Source of the DNA: an uncultured Bacteroidales bacterium | GTDB taxonomy: Bacteria > Bacteroidota > Bacteroidia > Bacteroidales > Muribaculaceae | DNA: 64,000 nucleotides | Reading direction: 5' to 3' | Assembly (NCBI GenBank): GCA_947176235.1 | Contig: CAMWPM010000004.1 | Coordinates: 1-64,000, forward strand | Shown here: positions 16,842 to 24,949 of the stretch, piece by piece | How positions within the stretch are numbered: position 1 is the first letter of the stretch | How the letters are laid out: each line of letters starts with the position of its first letter | Translations under genes and position numbers: made by a program | Notes under the pieces: model-generated | What the model was told of the DNA's origin: nothing | The model's database searches: none | Seen by the model: the letters and a program-made list of their open reading frames with translations, nothing else

Positions 16842-19800
16842 TTTATCAGAAGTTTCTGTCGTAGCCGGTCGATCTGAAGGATGTAGACGCCGGGAGGCAA
16901 CTCTCGGTCAAGCGGCTCGCTGATCCGACGTCCGGAGAGATCGTGAAGGCTTAATTGGTAATAGTCTCCAAATATATGTATTTTTCTGTTTGCAACCTCT
17001 ATTCTGACACCATTTTTTATAATTTTTATCAATTGGGTGGCTGTCACGTCTATGGGGACGGTGGTAAGCGTCAGCCATGGATAGCTTGCATGGGTGATGT
17101 GGGCGTGGAGTGAGGAATGGGACGTCAGGAAGGTGTACATGCCGTCGGTGTGCTCGTAATGCTCGTCGGACAGCTGACGGTGATCGGCGTCGTGCCACTC
17201 GATAATGTGACCAAGATAATCGCTGAGATCAATGGTGGCACCGTCGGCTACGAGTTCTATCGGTGACTGGTCGGCGGCTTGTATTCGCATGCACGTCTCG
17301 GGTAGATCCGGAATATGGTCGAAGTCGAGCGCATTACCGCTCAGGTCGATGGAGACGAGAGCCGGGAGGTCGATTATGTCAATGTCGGTCAGACCGATAC
17401 CTGCCACATCAAGCTCCTTGACATTTTCAGGGAAGTTGGCAGCGAGTGTGTACCCCTCGCCAGCCGGGATGCTTATAGTGGCTTCACCATTTACATAGGT
17501 CCCGCAGATGAGGGTCGGGGCGGAGGTGGTAACTCGGATCTCTCCGGGTTCTGTGCGGCTGTAGGTAAGACCGGCAACCGGCGTCTCGCTTACGCGCACT
17601 GATATGGGGCTGGTCTTCATCGTAAGCCAGTCTTTGGACAGGAGGGCATATATGCCGTCGTAATCCTGCGTGAATGTGTAGATGCCTTCGGATTCTTCAT
17701 AACCGTCAATCTCGTTTTCGCCATCGGTCCACGTGACCGTGACGCCGGGGTAGGCTGAGAGATCGACGGCGACGCCATCTACTCCTATCGTGATGGTACG
17801 CTCATTCTCGATCTCGACGTTGCATCCCGACGGGATGACGGGGAGATGGTCGAAACTAAGATCGTCGCCATAGAGTGTCAGTTTTTGGAACGAGGGCATG
17901 TGCTTTGCCTCCAGATGGGTCAGACCGATGCCTTTTATGGTCAGGCCAATGATTCGTTCGGGGTGATTGGTGGTGAGCGTGAGCTTTTTCCCGGCAGGAA
18001 GAGTTATCACGCCTTTCCCGTCCACTTCCTTGTCGTTGATTACAGTCGGGCCGGACGTGGTAATGCCGATTTCTCCGGGAGCGTCGAGTGCGTATGACAG
18101 TTCGGCTGCTTCGTAGGAGAAGATATCGATAGTTACCGGTACGGTGGTACGTGTCAGCCAGTCGCGAGTCACCACCGCATAGAGTCCCTCAAGATTGTCG
18201 AAGAAAGTGTAGACGCCGCTTTTCAGATCAAAATCATTGAATGGCTCGTCGCAGAGCATCCAGCTGATTTTGGCGTCGAGATAGTAGGGTGTCATGTCGA
18301 TGTTTGCGCCGTCAGCCCTTATTTCCAGTGGTTTCTGATTGTCGGCGATGACCTCGCATTCCTCGGGGATGATGGGTAAGCTTTCGAATCCAAGCTCGTT
18401 TTCGCTCAGATCGAGTTTCTTCATGTTTGGCAGGCGGAATACTGCCATCTCCCTTAACCCAATGTTGCGCAAAGACAGTTCGGCGATGTTTTCGGGATGA
18501 TTGGCTGTCAGCAGATAACTCTCACCTGCAGGCAGGACGGCTTTTGCGGTGCCGCTCATCTCTACGCCGTTGATTATCGTAGGGGCTGACAATGTGTAGA
18601 TGATGATTCCCGGCTCGTCGAGATGATAGCTTATGGCTGCCACATCGCTCTCCACCACGTCGATGGTTATTTCACTGGTCTTGACTGCCAACCAGCTTTT
18701 TGTCAGTTCTGCATGTAGTCCGGCGAAGTTCTTCTTGAACGTGTAGATTCCGTCTTTCACCGTGTAGTCGTTCACGGTGATGTAGTTCTGTTTCCAGACG
18801 ATTTTTGCATCTTGATATTTTGAAAGGTCCACGGAAGCTCCCACTGCTTCAATCTCAATGGACTTCTGGTTATTAGCAGTCACATCGCAATCCTTGGGAA
18901 GTATTGGTAGCGGAGCTTCAATGTCAAGTGCGTTATCATTGAGATTTAGTGCCTTAAGCTTTGGAAGATCGGCGAGATCTATTCGTGTGAGACCGATTCC
19001 GCTCAGATCCAGTCCAATGATATTCTCGGGATGGTTTGCAGTCAACGTGAACTCGCTTCCTGCGGACAGGTCAATCGTGCCTTCTCCATTTATCTCTTTG
19101 CCATTTACAAGTGTAGGTTGATTGGTGGTAACACTGATCGTCTTTGGCTCTGCGAGTTCGTATGCCAACGCCGCTGCCGTCGATTCAAGAGTATTGATAG
19201 AGATTTTGGTAGTCGTCAGAGTCAGTTCGCCCTTTGTCAGTTCCGCATGAATCCCCTCAAGATTTTCAGTGAAGGCATAGACGCCGTTATTTATGGTGTA
19301 TTTGTCTGCTGAAACAACAGTCTCGCCTTGTTTCCAAACAATAGTTGCGTCAGCATATTTCGATAGGTCGACAGTAGCACCGTTAGCCTTGATTTCAACA
19401 GGTTCCTGAGTCCCGTATGTCACCTTGCACCCTTCCGGCACAGTTGGCATCGTCTCGAATGTCAGCGCGTTGTCGCTTACGTCAAGCGCCTTAAGCCCAG
19501 GCAGATTCTCAATCTCAATGGCTGTCAAACCGATCCCGCTCACATCCAGTCCGATGATATTCTCGGGATGGTTTGCAGTCAACGTGAACTCGCTTCCTGC
19601 GGGCAACTCGATCGAGCCCTCGCCATCTATCTCCTTGCCATTTACAAGTGTCGGCGCAGAGGTCTTTATCGTAATCAGCTTCGGTTCTTTTAACTCGCAG
19701 GTCAATGTCGCGGCAAGTGATTCAAGAGTATTGATAGAGATTTTGGTAGTCGTCAGAGTCAGTTCGCCCTTTGTCAGTTCCGCATGAATCCCCTCAAGAT

Positions 19801-22003
19801 TTTCAGTGAAGGCATAGACGCCGTTATTTATGGTGTATTTGTCTGCTGAAACAACAGTCTCGCCTTGTTTCCAAACAATAGTTGCGTCAGCATATTTCGA
19901 TAGGTCGACAGTAGCACCGTTAGCCTTGATTTCAACAGGTTCCTGAGTCCCGTATGTCACCTTGCACCCTTCCGGCACAGTTGGCATCGTCTCGAATGTC
20001 AGCGCGTTGTCGCTTACGTCAAGCGCCTTAAGCCCAGGCAGATTCTCAATCTCAATGGCGGTCAAACCGATTCCGCTCAGATCCAGTCTGATGATATTCT
20101 CAGGATGGTTGGCAGTCAACGTGAACTCGCTTACTGCGGGCAAGTCGATCGTACCTTCTTCATTTATCTCCTTGCCATTTATGAGCGTCGGTTGATTGGT
20201 GGAAATGGTAATTGTTTTGGATTCCGAAAGCTCGTAGGTCAACGTTGCTGCCGTCGATTCAACACTATTAATCGAAATATCGGTAGTACTAATCTTAAGT
20301 CCACCTTTTGAAATTTCTGCATGGATATTGTCGTAATTCGCTGCAAAAGAATATTTGCCTCCGTCCGCATCATAAGCGGTAATCTCTTCTCCATTACTTT
20401 TCAACCACCTTACTGTAAATCCCTCACCATAGTCCGACAGATCTACTGAATTCCCCACTACTGAAATCCCGATCTTTTTTTGATTATCAGCAGTCAGTTT
20501 ACAGTCATCCGGCAGTGCCTTATCAAGAATATCAAAACAAAGAGAATTATCACTGACGTCAAGCGACTTAAGTTTCTGTAAGCTTATGATTACAAAGTCC
20601 GTAAGTCCAACACCGTTTATTTTCAGTCCAACGATATTCTCAGGATGATTGGCTGTCAGCGTGAACTCGTTTCCTGCAGGCAAAACGATATCCCCGGTTT
20701 CTATAATATTTTCTCCATTGACAATCGTGGGAGCCGAGACTGTCACATGTATGATTCCCGGTTTAAAAAGCTCATATTTTAGCGAAACAACATCCTCTTC
20801 AACATCATCGATAGTAACTGCGGATGTGCACAACTTCAACCAGTCACGGTTTTTATCCGTCAATTCCGCATGGATTCCTTCATAATTCTTTGTAAAAAAA
20901 TATTTGCCGTTCGACTGCTGGTAATCAGTAGCCGGAACCGCGTCTTCCCCCTTTTTCCAAACGATATTTGCACTATCCACATAATTTGATAAATCCACAG
21001 TTACCCCGTCAGCAATAATTGGAATTATTGCCTGATTATCAGCAATTATCTTACAGCCGTCCGGCACCACTACCTCACTGGCAAACGTCAGATTATTCCC
21101 AGACAGATCAAGCGTTTTCAACCCAGTCAGTTTCTCGCCATTAAATCCCGTAACACCCGCATCCTTCAGCACAATCCCCTCAATCGCCTCCGGAACATTA
21201 GAGAAAAAAGTGTAATTCTCCGATGAAATATTAAACTCATTAAAACCTTGTGATAATTTACTTTCAAGAAATGGAGTTAGAGAGACAATCGAGATCTCAT
21301 TTATTGTATTAATATTTATTGTCGATATCTCCTTCTTATTACTTATAAAGGAGAAAACTTTTGTAAGCTTCTCAGGTATTCCTATAACTATGCAATCGTC
21401 ATATATTTGTCCCCAAAAAGAATTAAACCAAAAGTCATAATCACTGTCCGCATTGATGTATACTTTGATTTTTTCTTCCATGAATTCTTTTACAAATTCT
21501 TCTTTATTATTATCAAGAACAACAATTTCAGGGCAAGAATTATCAATTATTATTCTTTTTAAGGACGGACAATTTTTAAAGAAACCAACCTCAATCTTCA
21601 AATTTTGATTAACATAATTCGAGAAATGAATTGTATGAAGATTTGGGCAATCAAAAAAAGCATTTTCACAAACCTTTGTTAGATTATACGCATCAATTGT
21701 AACTGAATATAAATCCTTACACTTATTAAAAGCATAGGGTGAAATTTCAGTGATATTTGTTGTTTCAAGACCTGCAGGAGTAATTACATCAGGGATGGCG
21801 ATATCACCACTATATAGATTTCCCCTATCTTGAGCATCTGTACTTCCAACTATAAAATAACCAGCATTGTACTCCTGCACATATTTATAATAAACTGGAA
21901 TACCATCTACATTGTTGACTACATAGTCAGCATCAGCCGCATAAAGGGTTATTGAATTTGCAGCAAAAATTATTGCAACAAAAAGTAATAGTAATTTTTT
22001 CAT
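16838..22003 (-). CDS. Giant exported repeat protein with BspA-like LRR start and about seven 179-residue repeats
   Basis: A 1721-residue exported protein. After a signal peptide (MKKLLLLFVAIIFAANSITL, about 1-23) comes a BspA-type leucine-rich region (about 75-165, with ITEISPYAFNKC and CENAFFDCPNL). Then come one partial and seven full units of about 179 residues. Each unit has a beta-rich part (TLTANHPENIIGL), one LRR-like step (LPGLKALDVSDNALTF), a VDLSKY...IVWKQG part and a YAFTENLEGIHAEL part. The last 55 residues (LHDLSGRR, LPPGVYILQI, KLLIK) look like a type A C-terminal secretion tail. Probably a surface adhesin or binding protein; the ligand is unknown. The ATG at 22003 starts a cleaner signal peptide than the one at 22018. 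The 5' half is much more AT-rich than the 3' half. Confidence 0.85.
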   Translation of the reverse strand: MKKLLLLFVAIIFAANSITLYAADADYVVNNVDGIPVYYKYVQEYNAGYFIVGSTDAQDRGNLYSGDIAIPDVITPAGLETTNITEISPYAFNKCKDLYSVTIDAYNLTKVCENAFFDCPNLHTIHFSNYVNQNLKIEVGFFKNCPSLKRIIIDNSCPEIVVLDNNKEEFVKEFMEEKIKVYINADSDYDFWFNSFWGQIYDDCIVIGIPEKLTKVFSFISNKKEISTININTINEISIVSLTPFLESKLSQGFNEFNISSENYTFFSNVPEAIEGIVLKDAGVTGFNGEKLTGLKTLDLSGNNLTFASEVVVPDGCKIIADNQAIIPIIADGVTVDLSNYVDSANIVWKKGEDAVPATDYQQSNGKYFFTKNYEGIHAELTDKNRDWLKLCTSAVTIDDVEEDVVSLKYELFKPGIIHVTVSAPTIVNGENIIETGDIVLPAGNEFTLTANHPENIVGLKINGVGLTDFVIISLQKLKSLDVSDNSLCFDILDKALPDDCKLTADNQKKIGISVVGNSVDLSDYGEGFTVRWLKSNGEEITAYDADGGKYSFAANYDNIHAEISKGGLKISTTDISINSVESTAATLTYELSESKTITISTNQPTLINGKEINEEGTIDLPAVSEFTLTANHPENIIRLDLSGIGLTAIEIENLPGLKALDVSDNALTFETMPTVPEGCKVTYGTQEPVEIKANGATVDLSKYADATIVWKQGETVVSADKYTINNGVYAFTENLEGIHAELTKGELTLTTTKISINTLESLAATLTCELKEPKLITIKTSAPTLVNGKEIDGEGSIELPAGSEFTLTANHPENIIGLDVSGIGLTAIEIENLPGLKALDVSDNALTFETMPTVPEGCKVTYGTQEPVEIKANGATVDLSKYADATIVWKQGETVVSADKYTINNGVYAFTENLEGIHAELTKGELTLTTTKISINTLESTAAALAYELAEPKTISVTTNQPTLVNGKEINGEGTIDLSAGSEFTLTANHPENIIGLDLSGIGLTRIDLADLPKLKALNLNDNALDIEAPLPILPKDCDVTANNQKSIEIEAVGASVDLSKYQDAKIVWKQNYITVNDYTVKDGIYTFKKNFAGLHAELTKSWLAVKTSEITIDVVESDVAAISYHLDEPGIIIYTLSAPTIINGVEMSGTAKAVLPAGESYLLTANHPENIAELSLRNIGLREMAVFRLPNMKKLDLSENELGFESLPIIPEECEVIADNQKPLEIRADGANIDMTPYYLDAKISWMLCDEPFNDFDLKSGVYTFFDNLEGLYAVVTRDWLTRTTVPVTIDIFSYEAAELSYALDAPGEIGITTSGPTVINDKEVDGKGVITLPAGKKLTLTTNHPERIIGLTIKGIGLTHLEAKHMPSFQKLTLYGDDLSFDHLPVIPSGCNVEIENERTITIGVDGVAVDLSAYPGVTVTWTDGENEIDGYEESEGIYTFTQDYDGIYALLSKDWLTMKTSPISVRVSETPVAGLTYSRTEPGEIRVTTSAPTLICGTYVNGEATISIPAGEGYTLAANFPENVKELDVAGIGLTDIDIIDLPALVSIDLSGNALDFDHIPDLPETCMRIQAADQSPIELVADGATIDLSDYLGHIIEWHDADHRQLSDEHYEHTDGMYTFLTSHSSLHAHITHASYPWLTLTTVPIDVTATQLIKIIKNGVRIEVANRKIHIFGDYYQLSLHDLSGRRISEPLDRELPPGVYILQIDRLRQKLLIK
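19182..19522 (-). repeat. 341-bp exact direct repeat, copy 1
   Basis: Identical base for base, by eye, to 19719-20059, at an offset of 537 bases (179 codons), inside the giant repeat gene. Other units of the same protein differ strongly, so this pair is recent. Confidence 0.9.
19719..20059 (-). repeat. 341-bp exact direct repeat, copy 2
   Basis: Second copy of the exact repeat at 19182-19522. The first mismatch on one side is at 20060 (G against T at 19523). Flanking bases remain similar but diverge. Confidence 0.9.
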
Positions 22004-22015
22004 GACAGGAATTAA

Positions 22016-22033
22016 CAAATTTAAGCAAATTTA
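22016..22033 (-). promoter_or_regulatory. Two tandem TAAATTTG boxes before the giant repeat gene
   Basis: On the minus strand TAAATTTG occurs at 22033-22026 and again at 22023-22016, ten bases apart. Each matches the -7 consensus TAnnTTTG, but no well-spaced -33 element was found. Confidence 0.4.
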
Positions 22034-22171
22034 ATTAATCGTCCCAATATATGAAAGAATTATCACAAAAATAATTTCAATAGTAACAATAATTAATGTG
22101 AGTTCGATATAAGAAATCCCTCATTCAACAATAGAGAAATCAGTTAATTAGCATCAAGCTAAGTTGCTTGT

Positions 22172-23377
22172 TCAGGATTCCGTCAGGAATTGTCGGAGTG
22201 ACATTAATTTGATGCCGTCGAAAGTATTTGGCGCGGAATCATGAAGCGTGACAACGATTTTCTCAAAATTATCTGAAATATCTGCTAGATTTCCAAACTC
22301 CCGGTCCGCCGTAGAGGTGTTATTTACGTTTACGGCTACCTGTATATATCGGCGTTCGTTATTTTTTTCAGCTATGAAATCAATTTCGCGACCTGATATC
22401 AATGTGCCAACTTTAACTTCGTTGCCGTCGGATATTAGTTTATTGTAGACGACATTTTCCAGCAGTCCTCCTATGTCCATCGGGCGGTAACCGATAATTG
22501 CGTTTCGGATTCCCAGATCTTCAAAGTAATATTTTTCACCTATTTCAAAATACTTTTTACCCTCTATATCCCATCTCCTGACTCTGTTTATCAAATATGC
22601 TTCACAGATATAATCTACGTACGTCTGTACGCTCGTCACAGTCCCCTTGATACGTTGTGATTTCAGATAGTCTGCTATTTTTTTTGCTGTAAAAATCTGC
22701 CCGATATTGTCAGCGAGAAAAAGCATCATCCGCTGTAGAAAGTCATTGTTTCGTATAGAGTGGCGGCTCACTATATCGCGGTATACCAATGCTTCCGAAA
22801 TTCCAGTAAGGTATTCCATCCATGTCTCGTGTGAAGGTAAATTCCTCAGGTATGGCATACCTCCGTGACGTAGGTATAAATCAAGACTTATATCCGAATC
22901 TGAAAAAGAATGGAACTCTAAAAATTCAGTGTACGAAAGAGGATGTACTCGGATTTCAATACTCCTTCCTGCAAGTTTCGATGCAATCTCCGACGATAAC
23001 ATAGCCGAATTACTTCCTGTAACGTATATATCGTTCCGCGAGTCAAGATTAAGAGATCTTACAACTTTTTCAAAACCGTCAACTTCCTGAATCTCATCAA
23101 TAAAAATGTAATTTTTTCGATCCGAGGAGTAATTAGCCATTATTTCTGTATGGAGAGCGTCGGCATCGATAATATGGGAGAATGTGTAATCCTCCAGATT
23201 TATTGTAATGAAATTTGCGTTAGGATTCTGACGGCGGATTTCTTGTTCAACCGAATTAAGAATATAACTTTTCCCTACCCGTCGTTGCCCGGTTAGAATC
23301 TTTATCAGACCGCTATTGACGTAAGGAAGAATCTTTTTCAGATAATGAGGCCGAGGTATGTTTGCGAGAGTTTCCAT
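22172..23377 (-). CDS. AAA_14/DUF4143 ATP-binding protein
   Basis: A 401-residue ATPase. Visible are a Walker A motif LTGQRRVGKSYIL (about residues 29-41), a Walker B motif YIFIDEIQEV (near 93), a sensor-like VTGSNSAML, and a C-terminal DUF4143 domain that ends with a nuclease-like GREIDFIAEKN segment. Such proteins are very common in Bacteroidales and vary between strains; their function is not settled. The chosen ATG lies inside the first unit of an 80-bp tandem repeat. Translation from a non-ATG codon 60 bases upstream is possible but would read repeat sequence. Low GC compared with most of the window suggests acquisition by transfer. Confidence 0.85.
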   Translation of the reverse strand: METLANIPRPHYLKKILPYVNSGLIKILTGQRRVGKSYILNSVEQEIRRQNPNANFITINLEDYTFSHIIDADALHTEIMANYSSDRKNYIFIDEIQEVDGFEKVVRSLNLDSRNDIYVTGSNSAMLSSEIASKLAGRSIEIRVHPLSYTEFLEFHSFSDSDISLDLYLRHGGMPYLRNLPSHETWMEYLTGISEALVYRDIVSRHSIRNNDFLQRMMLFLADNIGQIFTAKKIADYLKSQRIKGTVTSVQTYVDYICEAYLINRVRRWDIEGKKYFEIGEKYYFEDLGIRNAIIGYRPMDIGGLLENVVYNKLISDGNEVKVGTLISGREIDFIAEKNNERRYIQVAVNVNNTSTADREFGNLADISDNFEKIVVTLHDSAPNTFDGIKLMSLRQFLTES

Positions 23378-23553
23378 TATATCATAAACTTTTTGCAAAA
23401 ATAATAAAAGTTTCCAATATACTGGAAGCTTTTCCAAAATTCTCTCAAAGCTTCCATTATATCATAAACTTTTTGCAAAAATAATAAAAGTTCCCAATAT
23501 ACTGGAAACTTTTCCAAAATTCTCTCAAAGCTTCCATTATATCAGAAACTTTC
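23372..23553 (-). repeat. 80-bp tandem repeat, 2.2 copies, over the ATPase start
   Basis: Units at 23372-23451 and 23452-23531 differ at about two bases, and a partial third begins at 23532. Each full unit has, on the minus strand, TATTTTTG (a -7 match) and an ATG with GATATA just before it. The ATG of the first unit is the start of the ATPase gene. From each ATG of units 2 and 3 a 26-codon ORF (MEALREFWKSFQ..., ending KKFMI) runs to a TAA that overlaps the next ATG as TAATG. No further gene was seen between the repeat and the lipoprotein gene at 23686. Confidence 0.85.
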
Positions 23554-23685
23554 TTATGCTTTATTATGGTCAAATAAAAAAAATTATATAGTTTTGATGA
23601 AATATAAGACGTTTAACAACCTATCAGTCACAATTATCAATATCTAAACATTCTTGATATAAGTTTGTGTATAAATTTGGATTGG

Positions 23686-24099
23686 TTATCTTCTAACTAA
23701 TTTTAAGACAGCTGCATAGGAATTGTTTCGGAGAAGATATATCACATTTTTATTGAATTTTATTACGTCATACACACCTCCATCTGACGTGTATAACACA
23801 TCGTCAATAATTTCCCAATCCCACTCGGTTTTATCACCATTGTAGTAGATGTCATAACCCTTACCATCGGACTTGAACGTAAAATACATATAGTGCTCAG
23901 TAATGCGATTATCATTTAAATCAAGATTATCAATATCGTCGTATGACATCGTTCCGAGAAATTCAGAGTCCCATTCTCCAATGATTATTTTGCTAATCGT
24001 TGTAGTTCCTGGATCTTTGTCATCATCATTACATGATGTTAATCCCATACAAACGGCGATTCCAAGAAGTAAGCTAAAAAAGAGTTGTATTTTTTTCAT
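23686..24099 (-). CDS. Small lipoprotein, lipocalin-like
   Basis: A 137-residue protein with a lipoprotein signal (MKKIQLFFSLLLGIAVCMGL then TSCND; the Cys is at residue 23). The mature part starts with a short acidic linker followed by strands such as IIIGEWDSEFLG, MYFTFKSDGKGYDIYY and EWDWEIIDDVLYT. These resemble the lipocalin-like lipoproteins common in Bacteroidales, anchored to the outer or inner membrane. No function can be named. It sits alone in the AT-rich island behind the ATPase gene, and may or may not be related to it. Confidence 0.75.
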   Translation of the reverse strand: MKKIQLFFSLLLGIAVCMGLTSCNDDDKDPGTTTISKIIIGEWDSEFLGTMSYDDIDNLDLNDNRITEHYMYFTFKSDGKGYDIYYNGDKTEWDWEIIDDVLYTSDGGVYDVIKFNKNVIYLLRNNSYAAVLKLVRR

Positions 24100-24840
24100 T
24101 TTCGTAATAGTTAAAATTTCTACTGATTGAGTATATCGTCCCCGTAAATTTTCTTTAAGGGAAGCTCAAGACTAATGACTAAATGTTGATGATTGTGATT
24201 GATAGGTGCTAAACGAAAACTTGAGGTATTTAGCAAGTTATAGTTGCTACGATTGATTTTTTATACTCTATCCATGATTTATGGATAGTATAATTCTCTC
24301 ATCATATCATACAAAAATAAAAAACATTGATAGCATTTTTCATAAGATTTTGTTGCTATTGGCCCCCCGACATTAGCAGTGGATAAGAAAAAGAAAACGT
24401 GAGAGCCGTACTACATTGCCCATTCCGCTTTCTGAGGCCCTGGAATTGCCTTTCGTAGTAGAACGAGCAAAACTTGCAGAGGCCTCACGCTGAATATGTG
24501 TAAATTATCCAAAAGCAGACTCTCCCAAGCCTGCAATCAGAGTGCTATACATATTCACAAAGGCATCTACTGTTTGCTACATTCTTGACTACGATTGAAA
24601 TTTTCCAGGTTTCAGAAAGCCAAGAAAGAGCGTCGAGTAAACGCTTTCTATATGTCCTGCCGACTTTACTTGAACTTAATATACAATCGGCAGTTACAAA
24701 GATATAATAATTATTTTACTTCTCAATAAAATCTCAAAAAGAATCAAGAAAAAGACATTTTATTAATTCTGAAATTGGTCTAAAAGAATTCGTTTTTTTT
24801 AACTTAGATTACCAGGTTAGATCAATGTATCGATTATAAC

Positions 24841-24874
24841 AATTCCTCCCTGCCGCGGACGGGCGGGGAGGAAT
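24841..24874 (-). terminator. Hairpin after the OPT transporter gene
   Basis: ATTCCTCCC pairs with GGGGAGGAAT around a GC-rich loop, about 75 bases after the stop codon. The U tract after it is weak (TTGTTATAAT). Confidence 0.5.
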
Positions 24875-24891
24875 CGCTTTAGGTGTATTCC

Positions 24892-24928
24892 CTTAGGGGG
24901 AGAGGGTTGTCTCTCTTAGGGGGAGAGG
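24892..24928. repeat. Direct repeat CTTAGGGGGAGAGG
   Basis: Two exact 14-base copies (24892-24905 and 24915-24928), 23 bases apart, just after the OPT gene. Confidence 0.6.
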
Positions 24929-24949
24929 AATTATTTCTCTCCGGGGGGA

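Larger units (their letters stand above)
24100..24949. other. Long intergenic region with no gene recognised
   Basis: About 850 bases of low-GC sequence without a convincing gene. On the plus strand at about 24376-24495 and 24606-24720 there are short open stretches (for example LPIPLSEALELPFVVERAKL and RFQKAKKERR) that lack start codons and are interrupted by stops, possibly eroded remnants of a mobile gene; I could not identify them. A TATTTTTG at 24319-24312 (minus) may be the -7 element of the lipoprotein gene. Confidence 0.5.

Noticed and set aside
23372-23553. CRISPR array
   Set aside because: The units are contiguous 80-bp tandem copies without unique spacers, and no cas genes are near.
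24361-24720. Insertion sequence remnant
   Set aside because: Open fragments are short, lack start codons and show no recognisable DDE or integrase motif; no terminal inverted repeats or target duplications were found. Reported only as a low-interest finding.
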